From an uncultured Dehalococcoidia bacterium (GTDB lineage Bacteria; Chloroflexota; Dehalococcoidia; Lucifugimonadales; Lucifugimonadaceae): DNA of 64,000 bases. Under the pieces are notes generated by a model, which was given only the letters and a program-made list of their open reading frames with translations, was not told the DNA's origin and ran no database searches. Where the stretch lies: assembly GCA_958295935.1 (NCBI GenBank), contig OY282385.1, forward strand, positions 310,001 through 374,000, written 5' to 3'. The position numbers were made by a program, and so were the translations under genes. Below are positions 16,978-26,149 of the stretch, piece after piece. Positions within the stretch are counted from its first letter, which is position 1. Every line of letters starts with the position of its first letter.

Positions 16978-18171
16978 ATGAAAGTCGCCAGGAAAACCGT
17001 GGCCGACGTCGACACCGCAGGCCGGAAGTGCCTGCTGAGAGTCGATTTCAACGTTCCATTCGAGCCCGGGGAACAGACCATATCCGACGATTCGCGCATC
17101 AGGGCAGCCCTGCCGACTATCTCATACCTCATCCAGCAAGGCGCATCGCTCATAATCTGCACCCACTTGGGTAGACCCAAAGGAAGAGTCGTCCCGGGAA
17201 TGGGCACGGAACCGGTAAGGCTCAGACTTGCCCGGTTGCTGGACGCAGAGGTCGCACCCGCCGGCGGACCGGTCGGCCCGGAAACCGCCAAAGTTGTGTC
17301 CCGCCTGCGTGCAGGTCAGATCGCCATGCTTGAAAACCTGCGATTCCACCCAGGGGAAGAAGCAAACGACCCCGCCTTCGCAAGAGAACTAGCATCGCTT
17401 GCCGACATTTTCGTGAATGACGCCTTCGGAGCGGCACACAGGGCCCACGCCTCCACGGCAGGCATTGCCCGGCGCCTGCCAGCCGTTGCAGGACTCCTGA
17501 TGACGCAGGAACTGGAAATGCTGGGCCGAATTCTCGAAGAGCCGGACCGGCCGGCTCTCGCAGTCATCGGAGGGGCCAAGGTGACCGACAAGATCGGGGT
17601 GGTCCAAAACCTCCTGGACAAGGTGGACAAAGTGCTCATAGGGGGCGGAATGTCGGCCGCTTTCATAGCAGCGCAGGGGATGAACCCCGGGGAACCGAGG
17701 CCATCGCGCAGCGACGTGGAGGCCGCCAAAACATTGCTTGATGCATACGGATCCCGTATCAGCCTGCCGGATGACGTTATCGTGGCCTTCGCATTCAGCG
17801 CTGAAGCGGAGGCGAGAGTCGCCGCAGCCGATCAAATCCCGAATGGCGCGCTGATTCTGGACATAGGACCGAGCGCGGCTGCCCGGTATGCTGATGAGAT
17901 AGGGCGCGCCCGCACCGTGCTTTGGAACGGTCCTATGGGAGTGGCCGAGTGGGAAAGGTTCGCGGCAGGTACACGAACCGTTGCCAACGCAATCGCAGCC
18001 AAGCCCAGCCTAGTATCGGTTATCGGCGGCGGTTCGACCGCAGAGGCGGTGGCGAAATTTGATCTCACGGAGAAGATGACTCACGTTTCGACCGGTGGAG
18101 GCGCGTCGCTGGAGTTCCTGGAGGGAAAGACCCTGCCGGGCGTGGCCGCGCTAGATGAACGCAGCGCATGA
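16978..18171 (+). CDS. pgk: Phosphoglycerate kinase
   Basis: Glycolytic/gluconeogenic kinase making ATP from 1,3-bisphosphoglycerate. The 397-residue product has RVDFNVPFE near residue 24, THLGRPKGR around 62-70 (substrate-binding basic patch), VNDAFGAAHRAHAST, GGAKVTDKIG, and the C-terminal IGGGSTAEAVAKF nucleotide loop and STGGGASLEFLEGK. It begins with ATG ten bases after the prenyl-synthetase stop and is followed by tpiA, a common pairing. Confidence 0.97.
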   Translation: MKVARKTVADVDTAGRKCLLRVDFNVPFEPGEQTISDDSRIRAALPTISYLIQQGASLIICTHLGRPKGRVVPGMGTEPVRLRLARLLDAEVAPAGGPVGPETAKVVSRLRAGQIAMLENLRFHPGEEANDPAFARELASLADIFVNDAFGAAHRAHASTAGIARRLPAVAGLLMTQELEMLGRILEEPDRPALAVIGGAKVTDKIGVVQNLLDKVDKVLIGGGMSAAFIAAQGMNPGEPRPSRSDVEAAKTLLDAYGSRISLPDDVIVAFAFSAEAEARVAAADQIPNGALILDIGPSAAARYADEIGRARTVLWNGPMGVAEWERFAAGTRTVANAIAAKPSLVSVIGGGSTAEAVAKFDLTEKMTHVSTGGGASLEFLEGKTLPGVAALDERSA

Positions 18172-18232
18172 ACACGACGCCGAATATGAGTAGAATCCCC
18201 AGATCCGAATATCTGAAGGGCGAGTCTGAGCC

Positions 18233-18994
18233 ATGCGCACACCGGTAATAGCAGGCAACTGGAAGATGAATACCACCCCGCATACCGCGGCCGACCTTGC
18301 GCGCAGCGTTGCAGAGCGGACGTCCGGGCTATTGGGGGTGACCAAAGTCGTTTGCCCGCCAAACGTCTGCATCCCTGCCGTGAAGGCCGCCCTGCATGGA
18401 ACCGACGTAGAAGTCGGGGCGCAAAACGTTCACTCCGAGCCGACGGGCGCATTTACCGGAGAGATCTCCGTAGGGATGCTGACCGAACTGGCAACCCACG
18501 TGATCGTGGGCCATTCGGAACGGAGAAGCCTGTTCGGGGAGACCAATACCGGCGTGGCGCGCAAGGCCGCGGCAGCCGCGGCCGGCGGTCTGAAGCCCAT
18601 CCTGTGCATCGGCGAGTCCCTCGATATACGACGGACGGGTGAAGCCGAGACGTTTTGCAAGGCGCAGTTGCGCGAGAGCCTGGAGGGATATTCGGCCTGG
18701 GACTCGCTCATAATCGCCTACGAGCCTGTGTGGGCCATAGGCTCCGGTGAGGCCGCTTCGCCCATGATCGCCCAGGTCATGGCCTCGGCCATAAGAGATG
18801 AAATCTCAGACATAGCCGGTCAAGCTGCCGCTGAACGCGTCCCCGTGCTGTACGGCGGCAGCGTCAATCCTCAGAACGCCGGCCCCTTCATGGACCGACC
18901 CGATATAGATGGAGCGCTTGTAGGCGGCGCCAGCCTCGACGCAGAGGCCTTTTCGGCCATAGTTCAGATTACGGCGGGCCCGATCAGTCCGTGA
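18233..18994 (+). CDS. tpiA: Triosephosphate isomerase
   Basis: Interconverts DHAP and glyceraldehyde-3-phosphate. It is a 253-residue TIM barrel with AGNWKMNT (catalytic Lys) near residue 8, GHSERR (electrophilic His region) around 90, the catalytic Glu in AYEPVWAIGSG, and LYGGSVNPQNA phosphate-binding loop near 205. It lies 61 bases after pgk, and its stop overlaps the miaA start by four bases (GTGA). Confidence 0.97.
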   Translation: MRTPVIAGNWKMNTTPHTAADLARSVAERTSGLLGVTKVVCPPNVCIPAVKAALHGTDVEVGAQNVHSEPTGAFTGEISVGMLTELATHVIVGHSERRSLFGETNTGVARKAAAAAAGGLKPILCIGESLDIRRTGEAETFCKAQLRESLEGYSAWDSLIIAYEPVWAIGSGEAASPMIAQVMASAIRDEISDIAGQAAAERVPVLYGGSVNPQNAGPFMDRPDIDGALVGGASLDAEAFSAIVQITAGPISP

Positions 18995-19917
18995 AACCCC
19001 TTGTGGCCGTAGTAGGCCCCACGGCCGCCGGAAAATCCGAAGCCGCTATTGAAATCGCGCTCCGCCACCGGGGCGAGGTTGTCAACGCAGATTCCCGCCT
19101 GCTGTACCAAGGCCTCGAAATCGGCTCCGCAACCCCAACGGATTCGGAACGACGGGGAACGAGACATCACCTGATCGGCTTTGTACAGCCGGATCAGGCG
19201 TACAGCGTAGCCGCATTCCTCGACTCGGCCAGGCGCATAATAGACGACATAACCGCCCGCGAGCGTCTACCTGTGATGGCCGGCGGAACAGGGCAGTACG
19301 CGTGGGGATTGATAGAGGGGTGGAACGTGCCAAAGACGCCTCCGGATACGGAACTGCGCCAGCGGCTTGAAAGGAAAATGCACGATGAGGGACTGGATAG
19401 CCTCGTCAGAAGACTGCAAGAACTAGACCCGGAAGTGACTAGGCTGATCGACGTCAGAAACCCAAGGCGGGTGATACGGGCCATAGAGCGGGCGATGGCT
19501 GGAAAGACGGGCGTAGCCGACAGACGACCCCCCGATGACCTTCCTTACGATACCCTGATCATTGGGTTGACCGCGAAACGAGATGCGCTCCACCGGCGGA
19601 TCGAAAACCGCATCGAGGCCATGATCCAACGAGGCTGGGCAGATGAAGTAAAGACCCTCTTGAAAGCCGGAGTCCACGATGACGCGCCCGCAATGTCGGC
19701 CATAGGCTACCGAGACGTGGCGAAGTACGTGAGGGGAGAAATCGAGATCGGAGAGCTGAAATCTCTGGTGGCAAAAGCGACCAGGCGGTTAGTAAGGCGG
19801 CAGTACAACTGGTTTAAGCTGACCGACCCCCGGATCGTCTGGATCCAAGCCGGGCCGGGCGCGGCTGAAGATGCGGCTAAAGTAACGTGCAAGTGGCTTC
19901 GTTCACGCAAATTATAG
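18991..19917 (+). CDS. miaA: tRNA dimethylallyltransferase
   Basis: Transfers dimethylallyl from DMAPP to A37 of UNN-decoding tRNAs. The 308-residue product has the P-loop GPTAAGKS at about residue 8-15, VVNADSRLLYQGLEIGSATP, TRHHLIGFVQPDQAYSVAAF, GGTGQYAWGLIEGW, and AIGYRDVAKYVRGE near residue 235. It starts with GTG inside the tpiA stop. MiaB, which would add the methylthio group, is not here; the MiaB-like gene at 47891 is MtaB. Confidence 0.95.
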   Translation: MKPLVAVVGPTAAGKSEAAIEIALRHRGEVVNADSRLLYQGLEIGSATPTDSERRGTRHHLIGFVQPDQAYSVAAFLDSARRIIDDITARERLPVMAGGTGQYAWGLIEGWNVPKTPPDTELRQRLERKMHDEGLDSLVRRLQELDPEVTRLIDVRNPRRVIRAIERAMAGKTGVADRRPPDDLPYDTLIIGLTAKRDALHRRIENRIEAMIQRGWADEVKTLLKAGVHDDAPAMSAIGYRDVAKYVRGEIEIGELKSLVAKATRRLVRRQYNWFKLTDPRIVWIQAGPGAAEDAAKVTCKWLRSRKL

Positions 19918-19971
19918 CCAAACACAACGCCAAAATAACGACCTGTCAGGTACGGCCATCCGACAGGCACA

Positions 19972-20835
19972 ATGGGAACCCTGATGATTGAGTTCGCAAA
20001 GCTGCATGGGGCAGGAAACGACTACATAGCAATAGACGGCCGAGGTGTCAGCCGAGATTGGGGCGCGCTGAGCCTGGAGATGAGCAGACTCAATTTCGGA
20101 GTCGGGGGCGATGGCATAGTGCTGGTACAAGACTCGGATCGCGCCCAGATAAGGATGCGCGTCTTCAACCCCGACGGGTCCGAGGCGGAAATGAGCGGCA
20201 ACGGGATCAGGCTGTTCGCAAAGTTCGTCATAGACCGGAAGATCGCTCTACCCGGCCCCCAAGGGCTGATCGTTGAAACCGGCGGTGGAGTCAGGACGGT
20301 ATGGCCGCGCACGTGCGGCGGCAAGATGGACGCGGCAAGAGTAGCAATGGGCAAGCCAGTATTTGAACCCGCGCTCATACCCGTGGCCGGGAACGTCGCC
20401 GCCGGCCGGGATCGCGTGATAGACCACCGCATGAGGGCCGGGGGCATCGAGCTTGCGGTCACCTGCCTTTCAGTGGGAAATCCACACGCAGTGGCCTTTC
20501 TGGAAGAGCCTGTAGACCAATTCCCGCTCCACGAGGTCGGGCCTGAAGTGGAAAACCATGACGACTTCCCAAACCGGATCAACTTCGAGATCGTAAACGT
20601 ACTTGAACGCAGTCGGATAAAGGCTCGCATCTTCGAGCGAGGAGCCGGAGAGACCCTTTCATCAGGCACCGGCAGCACCGCCGCGGCAGTGGCTTCACGG
20701 CTCCACGGTATGGTCGGCGACGAGGTCTCGGTACTCGTGCCCGGCGGAGAGTTGATGGTTGCGTGGGACGGATCCGGGGAGGCTTTCCTCGAAGGCCCGG
20801 CGGTCGAAGTCTTTACCGGCATTTGGCCCGACTGA
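19972..20835 (+). CDS. dapF: DapF-like epimerase lacking both catalytic cysteines
   Basis: A 287-residue protein of the diaminopimelate epimerase fold: FAKLHGAGNDYIAIDGR at the N terminus, GVGGDGIVLV, FNPDGSEAEMSGNGIR, SVGNPHAVAF, and ERGAGET with a GTGS segment. DapF works by a two-base mechanism with one Cys after NGxR and one before GTG. Here the first position is Leu81 (NGIRLFAK) and the second Ser231 (TLSSGTGS), so both catalytic cysteines are absent. The start could also be ATG at 19984 (numbering then falls by four). It lies 85 bases before dapL, in lysine/DAP context. It may be inactive, use another mechanism, or have another substrate. Confidence 0.85.
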   Translation: MGTLMIEFAKLHGAGNDYIAIDGRGVSRDWGALSLEMSRLNFGVGGDGIVLVQDSDRAQIRMRVFNPDGSEAEMSGNGIRLFAKFVIDRKIALPGPQGLIVETGGGVRTVWPRTCGGKMDAARVAMGKPVFEPALIPVAGNVAAGRDRVIDHRMRAGGIELAVTCLSVGNPHAVAFLEEPVDQFPLHEVGPEVENHDDFPNRINFEIVNVLERSRIKARIFERGAGETLSSGTGSTAAAVASRLHGMVGDEVSVLVPGGELMVAWDGSGEAFLEGPAVEVFTGIWPD

Positions 20836-20920
20836 CCCGGCAAAGCAGTAGTATCTTCTTCCCCGCAAACAAACCCGGTCGGGGCAAAATGTATCCAGAA
20901 AGACGGAGAAACCTCTCGAA

Positions 20921-22102
20921 ATGACTCTAGCCAAGCGCGTTCAACAACTCCCGCCGTACCTCTTCGTAGGCATATCCAGAACCATCGCAGAGAAAAAGGC
21001 ACAAGGGATAGACGTCGTCGACTTTGGCATAGGCGACCCGGACATTCCCACCCCCGACGCAGTGCTGGAGGCGCTCGACGCAGCCTCGCGCAAGCCCGCC
21101 AATCACCGTTACCCGGAGTCGGAGGGCCTGCCGCAGTTCAGGCGCGCGGTAACCGACTGGTACCAGCGTCGCTTTGGAGTGAAACTCGACCACGAGAGCG
21201 AGGCGATGAACCTCATAGGCGCCAAAGAAGGCATCGGACATGCCGCCCTGTGCTTCATAGACCCCGGAGGAACGGCCCTGATTCCGGATCCCGCCTACCC
21301 GGTGTACTCCATAGGGACGATGTTCGCAGGCGGTGAATCGCACTATCTACCGCTGCTGGAAGAGAACGGCTGGCTGGTAGATTTTCGGGAGGTGGACAGC
21401 GCCGCCGCAAAACGGGCCAGCGTAATGTGGCTGAACTACCCGAACAACCCGACCGGCGGCGTGGCCCCGCTGAAATTCTTCGACGAGGCCGTAGAGTTCG
21501 CCCGACAGTTCGGCCTGTATTTGCTCCACGACGCCTGCTATACCGAAGTCACCTTCGACGGCTACAAAGCCCCAAGCATCCTGCAGGCAACCGGCGCCAG
21601 AGAAATGAGCATGGAATTCCACTCGCTTTCAAAGACCGCAAACATGACCGGATGGCGGGTAGGTATGGCGGTTGGAAACTCCGAAATGGTGAACGCCCTC
21701 ATGAGGGTCAAGTCCAACCTCGATTCAGGACTGTCCCAGGCGATACAGGAAATGGGAATCGCAGCCCTCAACCTGGATCCTCACTGGGTCGCCGAAAACT
21801 CCGAGAAATACCGCCGCAGGAGAGACAAACTGGTTGCAGGATTGCGGGGAGCGGGACTCAGGCCGGAATCGCCAAAGGCAGGGCTATACGTATGGTCGCC
21901 CGTGCCGGCGGCATACACCTCCGCCGCGTTCGCAGAACTGCTCCTCGACGACCTCAATATAGTCGTTACTCCAGGCACAGGGTACGGACCGGCCGGAGAG
22001 GGATACGTGCGGCTTTCCCTGACCACCCCAGACCATCGCGTCGAGGAAGGATTGCGCAGGCTCGCAGGTTGGAATATCCCGGCTCCGAACAGCGCAGGAT
22101 GA
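20921..22102 (+). CDS. dapL: LL-diaminopimelate aminotransferase
   Basis: PLP aminotransferase converting tetrahydrodipicolinate to LL-DAP in one step, bypassing the succinyl/acetyl routes. The 393-residue protein starts KRVQQLPPYLFVGISR and has DFGIGDPDIPTP, GAKEGIGHAALCFI, DPAYPVYSIGTMFAGG, LNYPNNPTGG, and the PLP lysine in SLSKTANMTGWRVG. These match the DapL2/Chloroflexota-type enzymes. It follows the dapF-like gene and precedes hflX by one base, so all three are probably one transcription unit. Confidence 0.93.
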   Translation: MTLAKRVQQLPPYLFVGISRTIAEKKAQGIDVVDFGIGDPDIPTPDAVLEALDAASRKPANHRYPESEGLPQFRRAVTDWYQRRFGVKLDHESEAMNLIGAKEGIGHAALCFIDPGGTALIPDPAYPVYSIGTMFAGGESHYLPLLEENGWLVDFREVDSAAAKRASVMWLNYPNNPTGGVAPLKFFDEAVEFARQFGLYLLHDACYTEVTFDGYKAPSILQATGAREMSMEFHSLSKTANMTGWRVGMAVGNSEMVNALMRVKSNLDSGLSQAIQEMGIAALNLDPHWVAENSEKYRRRRDKLVAGLRGAGLRPESPKAGLYVWSPVPAAYTSAAFAELLLDDLNIVVTPGTGYGPAGEGYVRLSLTTPDHRVEEGLRRLAGWNIPAPNSAG

Positions 22103-22103
22103 A

Positions 22104-23273
22104 ATGAAACGCACCAAATCGACGCGCCGAGCTATGCACGCCACAGGGCCTCACAAAGAACGGGCCCTGTTGGTTGGAGCGCGGGCGCGAAACGGCAGCG
22201 ACCTGTGGGAACTTGACGAATCCCTGGACGAACTGGCGGAGTTGGCCGGCGCAGCCGAGGCCAAGGTGGAAGGACGCGTCACGCAACATCTCCCCGAACC
22301 CTCGCCAACCTATTTGGGCAAGGGAAAACTCGAAAACCTCACTCGAAGAGTGGACGCGGAAGGCATCGACACGGTCATATTCGATGACGAACTCACCCCA
22401 ACCCAGCAGCGAACGCTTGAGAACAAGCTGGGCGTCAAAGTGATCGACCGGACCGCGCTCATACTGGACGTGTTCGCCCGCCGGGCCAGAACACGGGAAG
22501 GACAACTACAGATCGAACTGGCGCAAACCGAATACCTGCTGCCAAGGCTGGCGGGGCAGTGGTCACACCTCGAACGGCTGGGGGGAGGCATAGGCACCAG
22601 GGGGCCGGGCGAAACCCAGATCGAGACAGACCGCAGGCTCGTAAGGGGGCGGCTGGGAAGGATCAAGAGAGATCTCGATCGAGTCAGAAGCCAGCGAGCA
22701 AGCCAGCGCGGAAAGCGGGCGTCCGGCGCCGCAAGAGTGACCTCCCTCGTCGGATACACGAACGCAGGCAAGAGCGCGGTATTCAACAGGCTGGTATCCG
22801 GGGGCGTACCCTCCAGGAACCAGATGTTTTCCACCCTGGACACAACCACCAGGAAGCTGTACCTGCCATCGGGAGCCTCCGCCACTTTGAGCGATACGGT
22901 CGGATTTGTGCACAAACTGCCGCCGGTGCTCGTGGCCTCGTTCAGAGCGACTCTCGAAGAGTTGAGCGAGGCCGACCTGCTGCTGCACGTCGTAGACGTC
23001 AGCAACCGGCGGGCAGCCGAACAGGCTCAGGTGGTGGACGACACCCTCGAAGGCATGGGCCTGTCAGACAAGCCCCGCATACTGGTCTTGAACAAACTGG
23101 ACCTCGTCGCAGGAGGGCCGGAAGTTGAGGAAACTTGGGGCATAAGGCCAAAAATCCGTATAGTCTTAACTTCGGCCCTTGAAGGATGGGGCATAAGGCA
23201 GTTGCGGGAAGCCATAGACGAGCAGGTGTCGGAGAAACCGACGTCCACGCTACACGCAGCCGCCGTTTCGTGA
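22104..23273 (+). CDS. hflX: GTPase HflX
   Basis: Ribosome-associated GTPase that splits stalled or heat-stressed ribosomes. The 389-residue product has the N-terminal HflX domain (PSPTYLGKGKLENL; FDDELTPTQQRTLE), the GGGIGTRGPGETQIETDRR linker signature, and the G domain with G1 VGYTNAGKS, G2 FSTLDTTTR, G3 DTVGF and G4 NKLDL. It starts one base after dapL. It fits with the ribosome-rescue genes smpB and ssrA further along. Confidence 0.95.
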   Translation: MKRTKSTRRAMHATGPHKERALLVGARARNGSDLWELDESLDELAELAGAAEAKVEGRVTQHLPEPSPTYLGKGKLENLTRRVDAEGIDTVIFDDELTPTQQRTLENKLGVKVIDRTALILDVFARRARTREGQLQIELAQTEYLLPRLAGQWSHLERLGGGIGTRGPGETQIETDRRLVRGRLGRIKRDLDRVRSQRASQRGKRASGAARVTSLVGYTNAGKSAVFNRLVSGGVPSRNQMFSTLDTTTRKLYLPSGASATLSDTVGFVHKLPPVLVASFRATLEELSEADLLLHVVDVSNRRAAEQAQVVDDTLEGMGLSDKPRILVLNKLDLVAGGPEVEETWGIRPKIRIVLTSALEGWGIRQLREAIDEQVSEKPTSTLHAAAVS

Positions 23274-23338
23274 TCTGAGAGACAGGACCGCCAACGCCAG
23301 GTCACCAGGTGGGCGGAGATTGCAAAAGGTACAAGACA

Positions 23339-23686
23339 GTGAGCCCAATCATCGGAGATAGCCTGCCGGCTCGGCCGTTCTTTAGCTGCGAGGAAGACGC
23401 TTTCGTGATCGTAGACTCCGCGAGCATGTCCGCGGGATTCAAGAGCGGAACCTTCGATCCCTGGTTCAGATTTGAAGTCGGCAGCCGCAACGTCTTCGAA
23501 AGTCGGCCGGTGAAGGTTCTCAGCCACTCCTCGGACAAAGCGCTCGTGGAGTGCACGGTCGGGACGGTGGAACTGGACTTCGAGTCAGGCTCAGCACGAA
23601 AAAGATCGCCGGATGGCAAGGAATGGGTCTATCTCGCCGGCCTGGACGAGGCTAACTCCGGGGGCGGCTGGATGCGGGTCTCCTGA
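23339..23686 (+). CDS. Hypothetical protein
   Basis: A small protein of about 115 residues that I do not recognise. No membrane helix or signal peptide is visible; the chain is beta-rich with alternating Phe/Val segments (FFSCEEDAFVIVD, WFRFEVGSRNVF, ALVECTVGTVELDF) and ends in a Gly-rich stretch. I choose GTG at 23339, preceded by AAAAGG nine bases upstream; GTG at 23309 would add ten residues. It stands between hflX and the S41 protease on the same strand. Confidence 0.55.
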   Translation: MSPIIGDSLPARPFFSCEEDAFVIVDSASMSAGFKSGTFDPWFRFEVGSRNVFESRPVKVLSHSSDKALVECTVGTVELDFESGSARKRSPDGKEWVYLAGLDEANSGGGWMRVS

Positions 23687-23852
23687 AAGGCCTTCGCCTT
23701 GACGCAGAAAGGGCTGACCACTTGGCGCGGGGGAGAGGCAAAGTGCCGGAAAAGTATGTTCGCACTAGATACGTTATGTAAAGTTGGAAGCGTTGGAAAG
23801 TTCCGGGAAGGGCTTTCAAGCCCATCCCGATTCGAAGATCGGCTGTGAGAGC

Positions 23853-25187
23853 GTGACACTCCTACACACTGACTGCAAGAACAAGACGGTCTCTCAGCCC
23901 CTCCTGCTGATGCTGTCCATCGCGCTCGCTCTGGCCGCGCTCGCCGCGCTGGTAGCTTGCGGAAGGCCCGACCAACCCCCTGCGCAGCCCGCGCCGCAAC
24001 AGGACCAAGGCAACGACGCCGTCGTCCTCTCCGACGGAACCATCGCAACCCCGACGGCCATGCCCCTCGCTCCGAGGCCGGAGGCCGTGCCGGAGGATCT
24101 CGCGGTCATATGGGAGGCCTACAACATCATTCGAGAGGACTACGTAAACCAGAGCAAGGTCGATCCCGACGTGCTCTCGGCGGCCGCAGTGAGCGCCATG
24201 GTGAAAGCCCTCGAAGATCGGCATAGCTCATACATCAGCGCCGAAACCTTCAGACTGGAAACGCAAAACTTCCAGGGCAAGTTCAGCGGGATCGGCGCAC
24301 AGGTCGGACACTCCCCGGACGGCAGCAGGTTGATCATCATCGCACCGCTGCCTGATACGCCTGCAGAGCGGGCAGGCATAAGGGCCGGAGACCTGATCAT
24401 GGCGGTCGATGGAGAAAGCGCCGAGGGATGGAGCATCCTCGAAGGCGTGAACAGGATTCGGGGGCCGAACGGCGAACCCGTGACCCTCACGGTGAGGCAC
24501 GTCGGAGACATCTACGACGTGGACATAACCATCGTGCGGGGAACCATCGAACAGCCAAGCGTAACCTCCCGACACCTCGAAGACACCCAGTTCGGGGTGG
24601 TCAAGATATCCATCTTCACCGCAGAGACGATTCACGAGGTTCGAGATGCCATCGAGGAGTTGCTGGACGGCGGCGCAAAAGGCATCGCGATAGACCTTCG
24701 CCAGAACCCAGGCGGACTGCTTACATCCACGGTGGACATAGCAAGCGAGTTCCTCGAGGACGGCGGCCTCGTCACCTATGAACTCGACGCAAAGGGCAAT
24801 CGGCAGGATTGGAAAGTCAGATCTGGCGGAAGGTACCCGGACCTGCCCCTGGCGGTGATCGTGGACGAATTTTCGGCCAGCGGGTCGGAGGTTCTCGCAG
24901 GCGCGCTGCAAGACCACGGGCGAGCAGTCGTAATCGGCGCCAGCTCATTCGGAAAAGGCAGCGTGAATCTGCTGCGCGAACTGAGCAACGGCGGAGGACT
25001 CTATCTGACTACAGGCCACTGGTACACCCCCAACGGCCGATTGCTCGAAGGCCACGGAGTCTCCCCCGACGTCGTAGTAGAGTCACCCTCCGCCGCTTCG
25101 ATACGAGACGCGGAGTTTGAAGATACCCAAATGTCGGCCGCCATAAAGCAGTTGGAGTTCCAGACCGGCCTCTCAGGACCTGGCTAG
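23853..25187 (+). CDS. ctpA: S41 family carboxyl-terminal processing protease, lipoprotein
   Basis: Extracytoplasmic serine protease with a Ser-Lys dyad. Starting at GTG 23853, residues 1-36 form a lipoprotein signal ending in LVAC, with Cys36 as lipid anchor. A disordered Pro/Gln/Ala linker follows (37-80). The PDZ domain covers roughly 138-230 (IGAQVGH; AERAGIRAGDLIMAVDG). The protease core has ASEF and the dyad Ser343 in FSASGSE and Lys368 in FGKGS, spaced 25 residues apart as in E. coli Prc. Starting instead at the upstream ATG would place a charged stretch before the signal. Lgt, needed for the anchor, is encoded at 52325-53218. It precedes smpB by 28 bases. Confidence 0.9.
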   Translation: MTLLHTDCKNKTVSQPLLLMLSIALALAALAALVACGRPDQPPAQPAPQQDQGNDAVVLSDGTIATPTAMPLAPRPEAVPEDLAVIWEAYNIIREDYVNQSKVDPDVLSAAAVSAMVKALEDRHSSYISAETFRLETQNFQGKFSGIGAQVGHSPDGSRLIIIAPLPDTPAERAGIRAGDLIMAVDGESAEGWSILEGVNRIRGPNGEPVTLTVRHVGDIYDVDITIVRGTIEQPSVTSRHLEDTQFGVVKISIFTAETIHEVRDAIEELLDGGAKGIAIDLRQNPGGLLTSTVDIASEFLEDGGLVTYELDAKGNRQDWKVRSGGRYPDLPLAVIVDEFSASGSEVLAGALQDHGRAVVIGASSFGKGSVNLLRELSNGGGLYLTTGHWYTPNGRLLEGHGVSPDVVVESPSAASIRDAEFEDTQMSAAIKQLEFQTGLSGPG

Positions 25188-25215
25188 AACCGGCGCGCCC
25201 CCTTAACCATTTGCC

Positions 25216-25683
25216 ATGAACGACGAACCGGCGAAACTGATCGCCTCGAACCGGCGCGCCAGACGAAACTACGAGATCCTCGATACCGTAGAGGCAGGGA
25301 TCGCTCTCACAGGCGCCGAGATCAAGTCCGTGCGTCAGGGGCGCGTGAACATCGCAGAGGCCTATGCAAGGGTGAGAAACCGCGAAATGATCATGATGAA
25401 CATGCACGTCTCGCCCTACAAAGGCGCAAGCCACTACTCCCAGGAGCTCGATCCGGCCCGACCAAGGAAACTGCTCCTACATCGATCCCAGATCCGATAT
25501 TTCGGGCTAGAGGCGGACCGACAAAGGCTAACCATCATCCCCCTCCGCCTCTACATCCGCAATCACCGCGCAAAGGTAGAAATCGCCCTCGCGAGAGGAA
25601 AACGCAGCCACGACCAACGGGAGACGATACGCCGGCGAGACGCTGAACGAGAGATGGCCCGCGCCTCGAGACGCAGCGCATGA
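25216..25683 (+). CDS. smpB: SsrA-binding protein SmpB
   Basis: RNA-binding partner of tmRNA in trans-translation. The 155-residue product has IASNRRARRNYEILDTVEAGIALTG near the N terminus, EIKSVRQGRVNI, HVSPYKGASHYSQE, and RPRKLLLHRSQI, then a basic C-terminal tail with RRRDAEREMAR. The tail folds in the ribosomal A site. It lies directly upstream of the tmRNA gene, a frequent arrangement. Confidence 0.96.
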   Translation: MNDEPAKLIASNRRARRNYEILDTVEAGIALTGAEIKSVRQGRVNIAEAYARVRNREMIMMNMHVSPYKGASHYSQELDPARPRKLLLHRSQIRYFGLEADRQRLTIIPLRLYIRNHRAKVEIALARGKRSHDQRETIRRRDAEREMARASRRSA

Positions 25684-25751
25684 GACAGGCGGAACTGACG
25701 CCCGCCCTGCCCCGCTCACGAAAACGCGGTCAAGGGAAAAATACTGCACCC

Positions 25752-25780
25752 TGTCCACGTGAGCGGTAAAACGCTATGAT
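25752..25780 (+). promoter_or_regulatory. Candidate promoter of the tmRNA gene
   Basis: TATGAT at 25775-25780 is a good -10 element about 17 bases before the mature tmRNA 5' end. The best -35 match, at 25752-25757, is poor (TGTCCA). Transcription would start near 25787, giving a short leader removed by RNase P. Confidence 0.4.
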
Positions 25781-25796
25781 TAAGGGACGTGACTTT

Positions 25797-26149
25797 GGGG
25801 ACGCGTGGATTCGACAGGGAGGAATTCTGCAAGATCGCGGGCCGAGGATGCTGCCAACCTCGTTAATCAGGCGGCAATGAAAGTAACTGGCGACAACGAA
25901 CTCGCCTACGCTGCCTAAAGGGCAGCGTCGTCTCCCCGCTCCTTACCCTGGGTGGAGCGGACGAGGCGCCGACAATCCGGGGTGCGTTTCCGGCGACGCC
26001 GATAGCCGGCAACCAAGACACTCGGCTGGCCGTTGTGAAAACCGCCGGTGGGAACAGCAGCGGCAAGAACCATTCCGTCGGATACGCCCGTAGAAGTCGA
26101 AGCGGAACCCTCCCTGGACGGGGAGTTCGACCCTCCCCCGTCTCCACCA
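25797..26149 (+). ncRNA. ssrA: tmRNA (SsrA), tag GDNELAYAA
   Basis: One-piece tmRNA of 353 bases. The 5' GGGGACG (25797-25803) pairs with CGTCTCC near the 3' end, followed by an encoded CCA ending at 26149. The T arm (GGGAG-TTCGACC-CTCCC) and the 5' GTGGATTCGACA element are clear. The resume codon is GGC at 25889, after AGTAACT, and the reading frame GGC GAC AAC GAA CTC GCC TAC GCT GCC ends at TAA 25916-25918, encoding GDNELAYAA. Thus the tag starts with Gly rather than the common Ala. It releases ribosomes stalled on broken mRNA and marks the product for proteolysis, working with SmpB encoded just upstream. Confidence 0.95.

Noticed and set aside
20022-21002. 326-codon minus-strand frame opposite dapF
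   Set aside because: Ser/Pro-rich shadow of a real gene.
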